Of a stretch of DNA of 24,697 nt, positions 1 to 8,407 are shown in pieces (the stretch's first letter is position 1; each line of letters begins with the position of its first letter). The translations under genes and the position numbers were made by a program. This DNA is from a virus. The stretch spans positions 1-24,697 of IMG/VR virus record IMGVR_UViG_3300044641_003805. One strand, given 5' to 3'. The notes beneath the pieces were generated by a model. That model had not been told where the DNA came from, searched no databases, and was given only the letters and a program-made list of their open reading frames with translations.

Positions 1-753
1 TAGGACATCATCATCTTTCTTTACAACTAAAGGTTGTGCAATATTAAAATCTTTACAGATTAAATAATGTAGAATTCTTTGTTGATCCATCCAGGTTTTT
101 GGATGTGATTTTTGTAAAGAGTATACAATTGCATTGTACATTTCCCACACACTGTTCTTTATTCCAGAATATTCAAAACTTGGTTTTCTAAATTCAGCTT
201 TTACTAATGCCATTTGTTCTCCAGTCAGAATTTCATGTATAAAATAAGCTCTACCCATGAAGTCTGCACGTGATGACTCATGAGCTTCTATATTTTTCAT
301 GAGTTCCTTGTCTTTAATAAGCTCATTAAAATATTCTTCAGCATTATTTATTTGGTCCTCAATTGTTGAATATACTTCTTCATCTGCCGTACCTGTGTGC
401 TTTCTACCAAATTTGCCCATATTGCCAGCAATAATTGATGCTAAGGATACATGTACATACCCTCCAATGGAACATTTAAACCTCATTGTTTTGTTATATG
501 AATTACTCCATGTAAACATCATTCCCATATCTGGGTCTTCACCATATTTTAAATGATAAACCCCTTGGGCTATTTGTGCATTATGATTACATCTGTAAAG
601 TTCTCTTTCAATTACAAACCCTTTTGCCTCAAGAGTTTCACGGACTTTATTAATTATTGTCCCGTGCGGAATCACGGTATATGTATCAGTTGCTTCTGGT
701 AATGGAGCATTGATAATATACTCATGAGTAGCTGTGTTTGTTCTTTTACTCAT
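1..753 (-). CDS. DUF932-like phage protein (3' end missing)
   Basis: An open frame runs from an ATG at 753-751 to the left edge of the window without a stop (251 codons visible), so the C-terminus is missing. The segment MMFTWSNSYNKTMRFKCSIG followed by GGYVHV resembles the 'NSYDG..RxxCxNG' core of DUF932 (phage/plasmid-related TIGR03299-like) proteins. The later VWEMYNAIVYSLQKSHPKTW stretch fits the C-terminal 'lyN.vte.lk' helix of that family. The molecular function of DUF932 proteins is not established; they recur in phage replication/accessory regions. The start overlaps the end of the 74-aa gene upstream by 8 nt, which suggests co-transcription with the polymerase operon. Family assignment is from memory of the motif pattern, so moderate; that it is a real gene is much surer. 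Confidence 0.7.
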   Translation of the reverse strand, partial: MSKRTNTATHEYIINAPLPEATDTYTVIPHGTIINKVRETLEAKGFVIERELYRCNHNAQIAQGVYHLKYGEDPDMGMMFTWSNSYNKTMRFKCSIGGYVHVSLASIIAGNMGKFGRKHTGTADEEVYSTIEDQINNAEEYFNELIKDKELMKNIEAHESSRADFMGRAYFIHEILTGEQMALVKAEFRKPSFEYSGIKNSVWEMYNAIVYSLQKSHPKTWMDQQRILHYLICKDFNIAQPLVVKKDDDVL

Positions 754-970
754 TTGTTTTTGGTTGATTACTATTTATAAAATTTATCCACTGCTGTCCG
801 GTCCAATCTAATGAGGTTAGACCTGTGGGAATCAGCTGTCCATTGATTGCTATATCCCATTGTCCTCCCCATTTGATTGGCCATCCTGCTTTTAATTTGT
901 GGTCAATAATGACCCGTCTAACTAGACGCGAACTTCTTAGAGGTGTGTTTAATGGTGTACTCCATATCAT
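746..970 (-). CDS. Small hypothetical protein (74 aa)
   Basis: I do not recognise this gene. It encodes 74 residues with six tryptophans, several in short glycine-rich turns (GWPIKWGGQW, LDWTGQQW), and a basic N-terminal third (RSSRLVRRVIIDHKLK). No signal peptide, membrane span or metal motif is visible. Its ATG at 970-968 overlaps the polymerase stop TGA in an ATGA junction, and its end overlaps the next start by 8 nt. This tight packing is the main support for it being real and translationally coupled to the polymerase. The fold looks like a small beta-rich domain, but this is only an impression. Confidence 0.6.
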   Translation of the reverse strand: MIWSTPLNTPLRSSRLVRRVIIDHKLKAGWPIKWGGQWDIAINGQLIPTGLTSLDWTGQQWINFINSNQPKTNE

Positions 971-2886
971 TCAAATAAATTTAATTGCCTTTTAGGAAGA
1001 GGGCATATCTTGTGAATTTCGGAATATATTTTTTGTAGATAATAACTTTCATCTACACCATATTCCTCCCAATTTTTTTTGACAAATAAACTGAGATTTT
1101 GCTGCATCCATTTTCCAGATTCAAGTTGTATTTCTCTACCATCACTTTTATTAACCTTTATTATTTTGCAACCACCTTCAGATATATAATATCTTATAGT
1201 TTTCTGCAACACAGTTTTCTCCACTGTTTTATTTCTTAAACATGTTTGTTGAAATTCCCAGTCACCTTTAATTTTTACGCCAGCACAATAGTCTAAGATA
1301 TTTCTATTTTCTTGGATAAATCTTTCAGGTGGTATGTTATTTACAAAGTAATTGAATATGGCCTTAGGTATTATCAGGAAACTCTTGTTTTTATGAAGAG
1401 CTAAGTCTTCAAATTCAAATCTACCTTTGCATTTGTATTTACCTGCTTTGTTTATAGCAATATAATTATTTACATCTGCTAATACAATTTTGGTATATTC
1501 ATCATGCTCAAGTTGTAAATTAGTTATCTTCTCCCACTGAGAACAGATTTCTAAATACTTTTCTCTATATTCTTCTGGAATTATCATTTCCAAACCATCT
1601 GTGTTTTGCATTAGAGGTATAGAACCAGGAATTCCTTCAGCTAACATTTCATACAACATCATTAAAGTCAATTGACCATTGATTGTAATCTGCATAGTAA
1701 ACTGAGGATCATACAAAAAAGAATTTTCATCATTACTAAGACCGTAAGTAGAATTGAGTATAATTTTGTAAACATAATTCTTAGGGTCTTTTTTAGGTAT
1801 CTTTTTTCTTTCTTCAAAAAACCATTCATACAGTTTACAAAAGTCTTTTTGTGGAAGATGTGCTGGTGACCACCCGTTACGGATAGCTAAATTAGGATAG
1901 AAACTAGTTACATCTGAGGTCATTATAATCATACCATTACCTGATGTATATGCACCAGATTTAGTACAACCATGTACACCACCTAAACCAAAATCTGTTT
2001 TAACATTTTTGTAATTTATGTGATATTTAAAACCTCCTTTAGTTGCATTAGGGTTTACTACAACTGTTTTAAAGTTGTCTAACAAGTATTGAAAAGTCTC
2101 AGTTTTAAATTTGATATAAGGTAATATAATATCTTTAATAACAATTGATTGCCTTCTGGTTCTCATGTTACGCAAGTCATATTTATTTATACCAGTTTCT
2201 TTACTAAGAAAATGCATGAATAACTCTTTAGAAATTCTTGGTTCAGATGCACTGTACAAACGTATTTTATATTCATTTGTAAGAGCTCCTCTAAGATAAA
2301 TTTGCTCTTTGCTCAATTGCATTATCTTTTTGGTAGACTTTACATCATTCTTACAATAACGGGCAACAGTTTTAATTTGGTCCATTGTTGTAACACGCGT
2401 GCTGTGATGTATAGGCATTTCTTGTATATTGTCCCAGTCCATAGAATACTGTATCCATTTCAAAGAAGACCTTTTTGCGGGGTTGTCCCAGTGATTAAGT
2501 TTGAATATATCTACTTGTTCAATGGATAACTGATGCTCAGCAAACTCTTGAAATTCTCCATTTTCCTGTCTTTGAATTATATCCTGCGCCTTTTGATAGA
2601 TAGCTGTAATAATTTCTGTAACAGGAAGAGCTAGTAAGTTCTTCTTGTTTCTAAGGATGTATTCAGTAATTTGAGAGTCAAATCCTAACCCATTAAAGGA
2701 CACGTGCCATTCTTTTAATTTTTTGTTTTCCTCTAGGAATTTTACAAACTCAGGGAAATGATTTAGAAGCTCATGGACTATAAAGATCTTTATTTCATCA
2801 GTCTTGTAATTTTCAAACACGGCCACAAACAAGTTGATCATGGTTTCATAATCCATTACCCAGTGTGTTCTAACTCTTGTGTTCAT
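967..2886 (-). CDS. Family B DNA polymerase with 3'-5' exonuclease
   Basis: Replicative DNA polymerase of family B, 639 aa, compact compared with the ~800-900 aa of cellular or T4-type PolB. Exonuclease motifs are complete: Exo I D12/E14 (MDYET), Exo II N65xxxFD70 (NGLGFD), Exo III Y177xxxD181 (YCKND). Polymerase motif A is D325VTSFYP, motif B is K374xxxN378STYG, and motif C reads QNTDG (N428-T-D430) rather than the usual DTDS, keeping only the second aspartate. A GGVHG element precedes motif A. The last residues, QLNLFE, match the bacterial sliding-clamp-binding consensus QLxLF, suggesting use of the host DnaN clamp (inference). It heads a short operon with the 74-aa and DUF932-like genes; a G/C-rich hairpin lies just upstream. 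The start at 2886 leaves only 11 residues before Exo I, which is short but usable. Confidence 0.93.
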   Translation of the reverse strand: MNTRVRTHWVMDYETMINLFVAVFENYKTDEIKIFIVHELLNHFPEFVKFLEENKKLKEWHVSFNGLGFDSQITEYILRNKKNLLALPVTEIITAIYQKAQDIIQRQENGEFQEFAEHQLSIEQVDIFKLNHWDNPAKRSSLKWIQYSMDWDNIQEMPIHHSTRVTTMDQIKTVARYCKNDVKSTKKIMQLSKEQIYLRGALTNEYKIRLYSASEPRISKELFMHFLSKETGINKYDLRNMRTRRQSIVIKDIILPYIKFKTETFQYLLDNFKTVVVNPNATKGGFKYHINYKNVKTDFGLGGVHGCTKSGAYTSGNGMIIMTSDVTSFYPNLAIRNGWSPAHLPQKDFCKLYEWFFEERKKIPKKDPKNYVYKIILNSTYGLSNDENSFLYDPQFTMQITINGQLTLMMLYEMLAEGIPGSIPLMQNTDGLEMIIPEEYREKYLEICSQWEKITNLQLEHDEYTKIVLADVNNYIAINKAGKYKCKGRFEFEDLALHKNKSFLIIPKAIFNYFVNNIPPERFIQENRNILDYCAGVKIKGDWEFQQTCLRNKTVEKTVLQKTIRYYISEGGCKIIKVNKSDGREIQLESGKWMQQNLSLFVKKNWEEYGVDESYYLQKIYSEIHKICPLPKRQLNLFE

Positions 2887-2929
2887 AAAGGTTTTGTTCA
2901 GTTAAGCTGTCCCCCCTTATATAGACACA

Positions 2930-2952
2930 AAAGGGAGCACATGGCCCCCTTT
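2930..2952 (-). terminator. G/C-rich hairpin upstream of polymerase gene
   Basis: On the minus strand AAAGGGGGC (2952-2944) pairs with GCTCCCTTT (2938-2930) over nine positions with one G-U pair and a 5-nt loop, CATGT. One further T (2929) extends the T run to four before the sequence changes to GTGTC. The hairpin lies in the 86-nt gap between the 139-aa gene (ends 2973) and the polymerase (starts 2886), so it could be an intrinsic terminator or a partial readthrough attenuator. The T-tract is short, and no clear promoter was found between hairpin and polymerase. A similar AAAGGGG-type hairpin precedes the primase gene. Confidence 0.45.
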
Positions 2953-2972
2953 GTATCTAGATTTATAATTAC

Positions 2973-3392
2973 TTATGGTGTTATTAATTCAATCTTCTTT
3001 TCTTGTGGCATAATAATGCCTGAATCAACCATGTACTTTTCAAAGTCAAAGTTGTCTGCATTAACCGCAATCATTTTAATTAAATTAATTATTTCTTCTT
3101 TCTCTGCTAAATAGTGTTCTGTATATGTTTCTAAATGCACACGGTGTTCTCTATAGGATTTACCGTTCATGCGTGGTGTTTTTGTTTTTACAGGATCTCC
3201 ATTTTCATCTAAGCGTGGAAGCATGTGTACGGATTCCTTTTTTTCTTTTGACATCATTACTAAGACGCGTCCTTCTGGCATAAAAATACCTTCATTGAAT
3301 GGACACTCTGTACTGATAGGCATTAGCTTAAAAGTCTTTTGGCCTTGCATAGCTGACGTGATAAGCAACATTGTTGGTTTTACTGCTGACAT
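2973..3392 (-). CDS. Hypothetical protein (139 aa)
   Basis: I do not recognise this 139-aa protein. The N-terminal half looks like beta-strands with conserved-looking turns (STECPFNEGIFMPEGRVLVM), suggesting a small beta-barrel-like domain. The C-terminal half (about 85-125) is helical and rich in Glu/Lys/Ile. No cysteine motifs, signal peptide or membrane segments are present. It is separated from the polymerase by a hairpin and from the upstream 188-aa gene by a 27-nt gap, in the same direction. It may be the last gene of the operon that includes the nuclease and AAA ATPase. Coding status is supported by the intact frame, position and codon pattern like its neighbours. Confidence 0.6.
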   Translation of the reverse strand: MSAVKPTMLLITSAMQGQKTFKLMPISTECPFNEGIFMPEGRVLVMMSKEKKESVHMLPRLDENGDPVKTKTPRMNGKSYREHRVHLETYTEHYLAEKEEIINLIKMIAVNADNFDFEKYMVDSGIIMPQEKKIELITP

Positions 3393-3419
3393 AAGTTTAA
3401 TTATTAAGTGAATTACAAA

Positions 3420-3986
3420 TTACGGATTTTCTTTTACAATTTCCAAATTAGATATTTCTACCTCAAGGTTTTCTTTATCTAAATCTGGTAAATTACAAAG
3501 CTCTCCCACAGATTTTAAGATGTTTACATCTATAAGCATTAGTTCTGAATATAAATTAAAATATCTATCTGGATACAAAAAAGAATCTATATAAGGTAAA
3601 TTAGGACTATTAAGTCCTATAAAATTTCTTATAGTCTTTTTGTGTTCTGGTGAGATCTTTGAATAGCGCCCAGCAAGTATGTGATTCCAATCATTAATTA
3701 AAGGACTATAGTCAAATACATAAACCCCTTTTCTTTCCTCTACTTGGACAAACTCATGGAAGTATTTGTTACTCAAAAGTTTAGCCTGTTCAAAGGTCTT
3801 AAAATCTGAATCATTACGCAGATGATACAGACAGCACAGTTTACCATCTACGGGACTGTATTTATTTGTCCAAGACATATAAGTCTGAACAGGAGTAACA
3901 CTAACTCCTCTTTTAATTCCAAGAGCAGGATACAAAAATACCCTGCTTTTTTGGAAATAATTTTTATACATTGAAACTATTTTCAT
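3420..3986 (-). CDS. Hypothetical protein (188 aa)
   Basis: Unrecognised 188-aa soluble protein, rich in aromatic residues (many Tyr and Phe). The N-terminal segment YFQKSRVFLYPALGI followed by 'VSVTPVQTYMSW' has the look of a conserved hypothetical family in Bacteroidota phages, but I cannot attach a function. A central helical region (residues 60-110) and an acidic C-terminal tail (residues 160-188) are visible. It sits 15 nt downstream of the PD-(D/E)XK nuclease gene in the same direction, so it is likely co-transcribed with it and could assist recombination, though this is only positional. Confidence 0.62.
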   Translation of the reverse strand: MKIVSMYKNYFQKSRVFLYPALGIKRGVSVTPVQTYMSWTNKYSPVDGKLCCLYHLRNDSDFKTFEQAKLLSNKYFHEFVQVEERKGVYVFDYSPLINDWNHILAGRYSKISPEHKKTIRNFIGLNSPNLPYIDSFLYPDRYFNLYSELMLIDVNILKSVGELCNLPDLDKENLEVEISNLEIVKENP

Positions 3987-4001
3987 ACACCATCCTCCAA
4001 T

Positions 4002-5006
4002 TTATAATATTACTTTATTTTCAGCAAATTCTTTTGGGAGGGTGTAATTCTTACTATTGTAATGCCAAGCTGCTTCTTTCAGTTTTTCTTCAAGACGTAT
4101 TTGCCATTCTTGCATAGTATTTTCACTTACTTCAAAACAATAAACCTGTTGGTATTTATCAATAACTATAAAATTAAAGACAACTTTCCAACCATCTTGC
4201 TCAAGTGTTTCATGAAAATTATAATGTACTAATCTATTGTAGATAGCAGCCTGACTCCAGTAATTATAGAATTCAATTGTTTCTTTGAACTCAGCTATTG
4301 TTTTACTAGTAGTCTTTAAATCATTAACAAAAATAGTTTTCTTATCATGATCAACTTTAACATTATCAATTATCCCTTTAAGACCAAATGGATAATCAAT
4401 ATCTATTGTATATAGTTTCTCATTAAATAAATCTACATTGTCAAGTTCACTTATAAGTAAACCTAATAATTCACAGACTTTTGAATTAGCACGCAGGATG
4501 TCTACAGCTTCATTGCAACGTTGCATAGTATCATTGTCAATTAAATCTTTAGTACCTTTAACTTTTAAAAATTGAAAATAGGATTTAGCATCATCAGTTA
4601 AAATTTTGTCTAATCTTTGTTGATCCGTTTTTAAAGATTGGTGTAGTTTAATTTCTTTTAAATACTCTAGTATTTCTACGGTGTGATCTTCCAATAAACC
4701 AGGTTCTTCTTTTACTTGGTCATAGATTCTATCCACAAGTTTGCGGGTATTATCTGTTGGTAATGTACTTGGCATTAGTATAAATTGATCATCAAAAGAT
4801 CCATTATCTAATAATAGACAATGGATTACTTTACCATCAATTAAATAACTATCAAGTTTTTCTTCTCTTTGCTGCAAGATGTAATGCTTGTAGAATAGAG
4901 CTGGTGAATAAAGCAATTTATTTAAGCCTGAATAGCTCAAATAGAATGGCTTTGAGTAAAATTCTTTTACCAGGTCCTCTACCTGGATTAGTTGTTCTGT
5001 ACTCAT
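4002..5006 (-). CDS. RecB/Cas4-like PD-(D/E)XK nuclease
   Basis: Predicted metal-dependent DNA exonuclease, 334 aa. The C-terminal half carries the PD-(D/E)XK core: GLKGIIDN with D214, then DLKTT with D229 and K231. After it comes a RecB-family QxxxY motif (Q252AAIY256). The N-terminal YLSYSGLNKLLYSPALFY and 'IDGKVIHCLLLD' match the first helices of exonuclease VIII/Cas4/RecB nuclease folds, where a Ser/His and Asp often complete the site. Such nucleases act with a single-strand annealing protein, and a RecT-like protein is encoded ~9 kb upstream in the same direction. The gene lies between the 361-aa helical protein and a 188-aa hypothetical. Confidence 0.85.
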   Translation of the reverse strand: MSTEQLIQVEDLVKEFYSKPFYLSYSGLNKLLYSPALFYKHYILQQREEKLDSYLIDGKVIHCLLLDNGSFDDQFILMPSTLPTDNTRKLVDRIYDQVKEEPGLLEDHTVEILEYLKEIKLHQSLKTDQQRLDKILTDDAKSYFQFLKVKGTKDLIDNDTMQRCNEAVDILRANSKVCELLGLLISELDNVDLFNEKLYTIDIDYPFGLKGIIDNVKVDHDKKTIFVNDLKTTSKTIAEFKETIEFYNYWSQAAIYNRLVHYNFHETLEQDGWKVVFNFIVIDKYQQVYCFEVSENTMQEWQIRLEEKLKEAAWHYNSKNYTLPKEFAENKVIL

Positions 5007-5032
5007 ATTTATTTTTTGTTTTATTTGTTAAA

Positions 5033-6118
5033 CTAGATTGTTGGGTTTAATGTCTCTGCTTCATCATCTAATATAACTGTGTTATGAGTTGTTTCTAGAA
5101 TATTTTCTAGTAGACCTTTGTAAATTTCTTCTGAATAAGTTATTCCAAAAGGTGTAAAATAATTTAAACCTGTAGAATCAGATATTTCTTTAGTGATTCT
5201 TGGAAGTATTATTTCCAAATTATTTCTACTTAAAAGTTTATTTTCAAGTAGAGTATCAACTAAATCATTAATATTATAATTATAAATATTACTAAGTCCA
5301 AAAAATTTGAGTAAAGATTTAAAGTTGACATGACGGGATTCACGGCATTCATCAATTGCGCTACCATGATCCAATATCAAGAGCAACAAATATACGGCAG
5401 ATTTTTCAAAATCACAATTACTCATAATCTCAATTGCTATTTTTTTATTTGAGTTATCTGTGCTTTCAAGTAATCTTTGTATAGAAATGTACTGTTCTTG
5501 AGTCATTTCAGCACCACTGTTTAACTTTTTAAGAATATTTGATTGATCATAAACATTATCACTTTCCATGATCAGTTTATAATTGTCAAAAGATGCTTCT
5601 GAAAGAAACATGGTATCTAAAGAATTTTCCCAATCAGGTTTTAATATTTTAATAAGGTGTCCAAAGTTTTTTGTAAAACCATCTTTTAAATGTGATGAAT
5701 TAAAATAAACATTTTTAGAATTAGTATTTTCTATTGGAGTTACATCAAATTGAGGTATGTATGTTTTAAAATAATTAATTACATCATTTTTGGGTAATTT
5801 ATAATTTGGTGCATGAGTAACAAGTTCTTTTAATGTATCAGATCCAATAAATAAAGCAGTTGCTGATTTTTGATATTTTACCATTGCGGTACCATATTCT
5901 TCACAAAACTTTTTCATTTTAAATCTTGGAATAGTACACCCTGGTAGGAAGAATAACTTGTCATCCTTTTTGGGTACATATTCCTTTTCTGATTTAATGT
6001 TAGTTTTTAATAATTTATTATAACTTACATTCTCTATAACCTTAATTGTTTTAAATTTTAAATCATACTCACCATTAGTCCAAACATGAGATATGAAAAA
6101 TGCATTTTTAGTCTCCAT
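5033..6118 (-). CDS. Helical protein of the AAA/VWA cluster (361 aa)
   Basis: No known family recognised. The 361-aa protein is Asn/Lys/Leu rich and mostly helical in its C-terminal two thirds. Residues 208-249, starting EQYISIQRLLESTDNS, align without gaps to residues 22-63 of the next upstream gene product and residues 15-56 of the 173-aa protein beyond the VWA gene. The shared features are an aromatic at position 3, hydrophobics, Ser at 12, Asp at 14, Ala at 21 and Asp at 29. A weaker look-alike is at about 174-187 (SEASFDNYKLIMES). This places it in the AAA ATPase/VWA cluster as a probable adaptor or substrate-binding protein (inference). Its start overlaps the 162-aa gene by 11 nt. Confidence 0.7.
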   Translation of the reverse strand: METKNAFFISHVWTNGEYDLKFKTIKVIENVSYNKLLKTNIKSEKEYVPKKDDKLFFLPGCTIPRFKMKKFCEEYGTAMVKYQKSATALFIGSDTLKELVTHAPNYKLPKNDVINYFKTYIPQFDVTPIENTNSKNVYFNSSHLKDGFTKNFGHLIKILKPDWENSLDTMFLSEASFDNYKLIMESDNVYDQSNILKKLNSGAEMTQEQYISIQRLLESTDNSNKKIAIEIMSNCDFEKSAVYLLLLILDHGSAIDECRESRHVNFKSLLKFFGLSNIYNYNINDLVDTLLENKLLSRNNLEIILPRITKEISDSTGLNYFTPFGITYSEEIYKGLLENILETTHNTVILDDEAETLNPTI

Positions 6119-6596
6119 AAATAATTGGTGTACTTATAGTTATTGGTTCATCATTTAAATCAAGATGTTTTAATTCATCTTTTAATTCTATGCTATGTTT
6201 AAAAATAACAGACTTAACAGTATTACTTTCCTGAACAATTAAATCTTTTTTAAGCCTTGCATAAATTTCATCAGTCATCCACTGTTTTTTTATTAACCAT
6301 GATGCAAAAGTTGTACTACTAGAAGTACTCAAATAAAAAAGATTACATGAATCACGGAATTCTCTACTGGCTTTTGTTCTCAAATTAACCATGCGGTAAG
6401 CATTTATTCTAGATAATTTCCAAATCCAATAAATAGATTCTTTAATATCAATTTGATTAAGAATTAATTGTGCCATTTTGTGGTCACCTTGATCATTACT
6501 TTTAATCATTCCTTCAAGAGTCTTGAAGCTTTCTTCACTAAGAATGGTCACCCCAGGATTATCCTGAGGTGCCATATTGTTGGTTTGTGTACTCAT
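6108..6596 (-). CDS. Helical protein of the AAA/VWA cluster (162 aa)
   Basis: A 162-aa protein of unknown family. After a disordered Gln/Asn/Pro-rich N-terminus (1-16), residues 22-63 (ESFKTLEGMIKSNDQGDHKM onward) form the same ~42-residue module found in the 361-aa and 173-aa proteins. The rest is helical, with a Thr/Ser-rich stretch (STSSSTTF) around residue 90. It starts 1 nt downstream of the AAA+ ATPase stop and overlaps the following gene by 11 nt, so it is translated with the ATPase. A role as a binding partner of the AAA/VWA pair is inferred from position and the shared module only. Confidence 0.7.
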   Translation of the reverse strand: MSTQTNNMAPQDNPGVTILSEESFKTLEGMIKSNDQGDHKMAQLILNQIDIKESIYWIWKLSRINAYRMVNLRTKASREFRDSCNLFYLSTSSSTTFASWLIKKQWMTDEIYARLKKDLIVQESNTVKSVIFKHSIELKDELKHLDLNDEPITISTPIIYGD

Positions 6597-6597
6597 G

Positions 6598-7318
6598 TTA
6601 TTTCATTGCCATTTTCATAACCTCTGGATTAACCATTAGTTTTTGAAATTTTTGTTTATTACCATTTAAAATCTTCTTAACTAGTACATATTTTAAATCA
6701 TCAGTAAACACATCTTCAGTAGCTAATTTAATCAAACGGTCAATGATTGACTGGTTAATAATGTTGTCTTGAGAATAATTTACAGTAAAATTTATTAAAC
6801 GTGTAGTTAATACACTTGCAATATCTGCACGGTAGGAGTTATCAACACCTACACAATCACGAATAGATCCAAGTACCTCAGCATCATTTGCTTTTAGCAA
6901 CATATCTTTTGGTGTAACTAATTTATCTAACTTATTGTGAATAAATGAAGTAAACATAGTAGTAAACTCAGGCCCTACTGAGCCTTCACCAATCATTTGA
7001 ATTAGTGGTAAGTTATTACCAAAATCTTCAATGGAACTAATACAGTTAAAGAAAGTAGTAATAGATCTTGGATTTACACGTGCATTAACAAGTTCATCAT
7101 GTAATAACAAGAAGTTAATACAACGACCATCAATACGCTGAGACTCTGCCCAACGTGCCCATACATCTTTGTCAAACTTCAAGTTCACACTTACAAAGCG
7201 AGTTCTTTGAGCTGTATCAATAGATTGTACCAAATAGTCTCCGTTGTCCGGGTTAGCGGTCAACAAGATATGCCAGTCTTTTGGTAACTTCCAGGAGATG
7301 TATTCTTGTCTATCCACA
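6598..7318 (-). CDS. MoxR-type AAA+ ATPase, exon 2 (C-terminal part)
   Basis: Second exon of the AAA+ ATPase whose first exon is 8426-9156. Read alone it would appear as an ORF with a GTG start at 7317, but it begins mid-domain. Residues after the junction (VDRQEYISWKLPKDWHILLT, then ANPDNGDY) continue the MoxR pattern 'M-L-x-x-W-LP..W.i.lTANPD': TANPD is sensor 1, and the Arg-containing DTAQRTRF is in arginine-finger position. The remainder is the helical lid and a C-terminal helical region. Joined to exon 1 at a split Leu codon (CT|T) the product is 483 aa (1452 nt including stop, divisible by three). MoxR ATPases act with VWA-domain partners as chaperone or remodelling complexes, and a VWA protein is encoded immediately upstream of exon 1. 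Confidence 0.85.
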
Positions 7319-7592
7319 CATTATTGTTATCGCTAAGTTTTTTATCTTAGCTTCTGTATATCTCTATACAGGTCAGCATATATCTTCATACATTAGTATG
7401 CCGGGCACTCTTGGGTATATTATATTCTACAATGTAGTTTCAATACCTATGCGTTGAACCTTCCCAAATCTTTTAGATTTAAGCTTGGCTGCTGATTGTC
7501 TTATAATACTAAATTTTTCAAGCATTCACACTCACTGTTTCCAGTCATGTTGTAGCATTAGTATTTTCAAGATATCCCAGCAATTCACCCGG

Positions 7593-8381
7593 TTAGGAGC
7601 CCGTGGATAGACTCAAGTTATGAGTATCAGCTTTAACATAAGATGCTAAATACTTTCCTCTCACTTTTCTTGTTTGTGGTTTTTGTAAAACATAAGCAAG
7701 ATTACTTCTTATTATTTTCCAGTCACCTTGGTAATCAATATCTGCAGCAAGGTATCTTGCGCAATCAGATAAAGAGTTAAAAGACATGTAGAATTCCCCT
7801 CTTAGATTATATAAATATACAGTTCTAGTTTCTAAATTAGAGCCTGTATTACATATATATTTTCCAGGAGATTCTTTTTGATAAGACCATTGAAAACCGT
7901 GAGCAGTTTTGGATACTGTAACTTTTGGATTAGCACAAGCATGGATAGCATTATACGATATGTTTAATGTTCTTGCTGCAACCATTGCTGATTTCCACTC
8001 TTTTACAAATACTCCTTCTAGATCAAACTGGTATACAAATTTTTCACAAAATCCTCCTATACCTTTTATAGGATCATCTAGGTTTAGCTCTGCATTAAGT
8101 TTATCTACCCATTCTTTTTCTTTGGTTCTTAACTCTAAAGAAGTCATAAACAGATTATATATTTCAAGAATGCTATATTCGCAAGTTTTGTGCTTGTTAT
8201 ATAAATTCTGAAGATACCTATTATCATGTTTATTATTTCTTAAAAGCGTTCTATGTCTTCTTAGTCTTTTTTTTATGTTGACGCTGCTGCCTACATATTG
8301 TTTACCATTAATTTTCAAGAGATAAATGCCACAAAGATCTTTACCTCTAAGCTCTGCAAGCTGTTTGAATAAATCTTTCAT
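7593..8381 (-). CDS. GIY-YIG homing endonuclease (intron-encoded)
   Basis: A 262-aa homing endonuclease. Residues 17-31 carry the GIY (CGIYLL) and YVG (KQYVGSS) motifs, followed by the basic KKRLRRH with the catalytic-type Arg and, about 50 residues later, an E-W (KEKEWVDKLN) in position for the catalytic Glu (E88 or E90). Two C-terminal NUMOD1-like DNA-binding repeats follow: one about 116-167 (VYQFDLEGVFVKEW onward), one about 188-252 (VYLYNLRGEF onward). The protein would cut the intron-less AAA gene and so promote intron spread. The gene lies between the 5' splice site and the internal guide, that is, in the P1 loop; its last codons (LSTGS-stop) are themselves the P10/P1 guide sequence, tying RNA and protein evolution together. 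A hairpin sits 4 nt before the start. Confidence 0.92.
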   Translation of the reverse strand: MKDLFKQLAELRGKDLCGIYLLKINGKQYVGSSVNIKKRLRRHRTLLRNNKHDNRYLQNLYNKHKTCEYSILEIYNLFMTSLELRTKEKEWVDKLNAELNLDDPIKGIGGFCEKFVYQFDLEGVFVKEWKSAMVAARTLNISYNAIHACANPKVTVSKTAHGFQWSYQKESPGKYICNTGSNLETRTVYLYNLRGEFYMSFNSLSDCARYLAADIDYQGDWKIIRSNLAYVLQKPQTRKVRGKYLASYVKADTHNLSLSTGS

Positions 8382-8385
8382 ACTG

Positions 8386-8407
8386 CTAAAATAGCAAAAT
8401 ATTTTAG
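8386..8407 (-). promoter_or_regulatory. Hairpin just upstream of homing endonuclease start
   Basis: Within the intron RNA, CTAAAATA (8407-8400) pairs perfectly with TATTTTAG (8393-8386) around a TTTTGC loop, ending 4 nt before the endonuclease ATG (8381). In T4 introns a hairpin occluding the ribosome site limits endonuclease translation from the unspliced precursor; a similar role here is an inference from position. The stem is A/T-rich and modest in strength. Confidence 0.4.

Noticed and set aside
781-795. TTTATCCACTG (and CTATCCACA near 7310) as DnaA boxes marking an origin
   Set aside because: Each is a single imperfect match inside coding sequence or the intron exon flank, not clustered. 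The second is explained by P10 pairing.
1672-3114. Plus-strand ORFs opposite the polymerase and the 139-aa gene (for example 1672-1869, 2302-2529, 2773-3114)
   Set aside because: They lie antisense to clear coding sequence, have odd composition and no neighbours in the same direction, so they are shadows.
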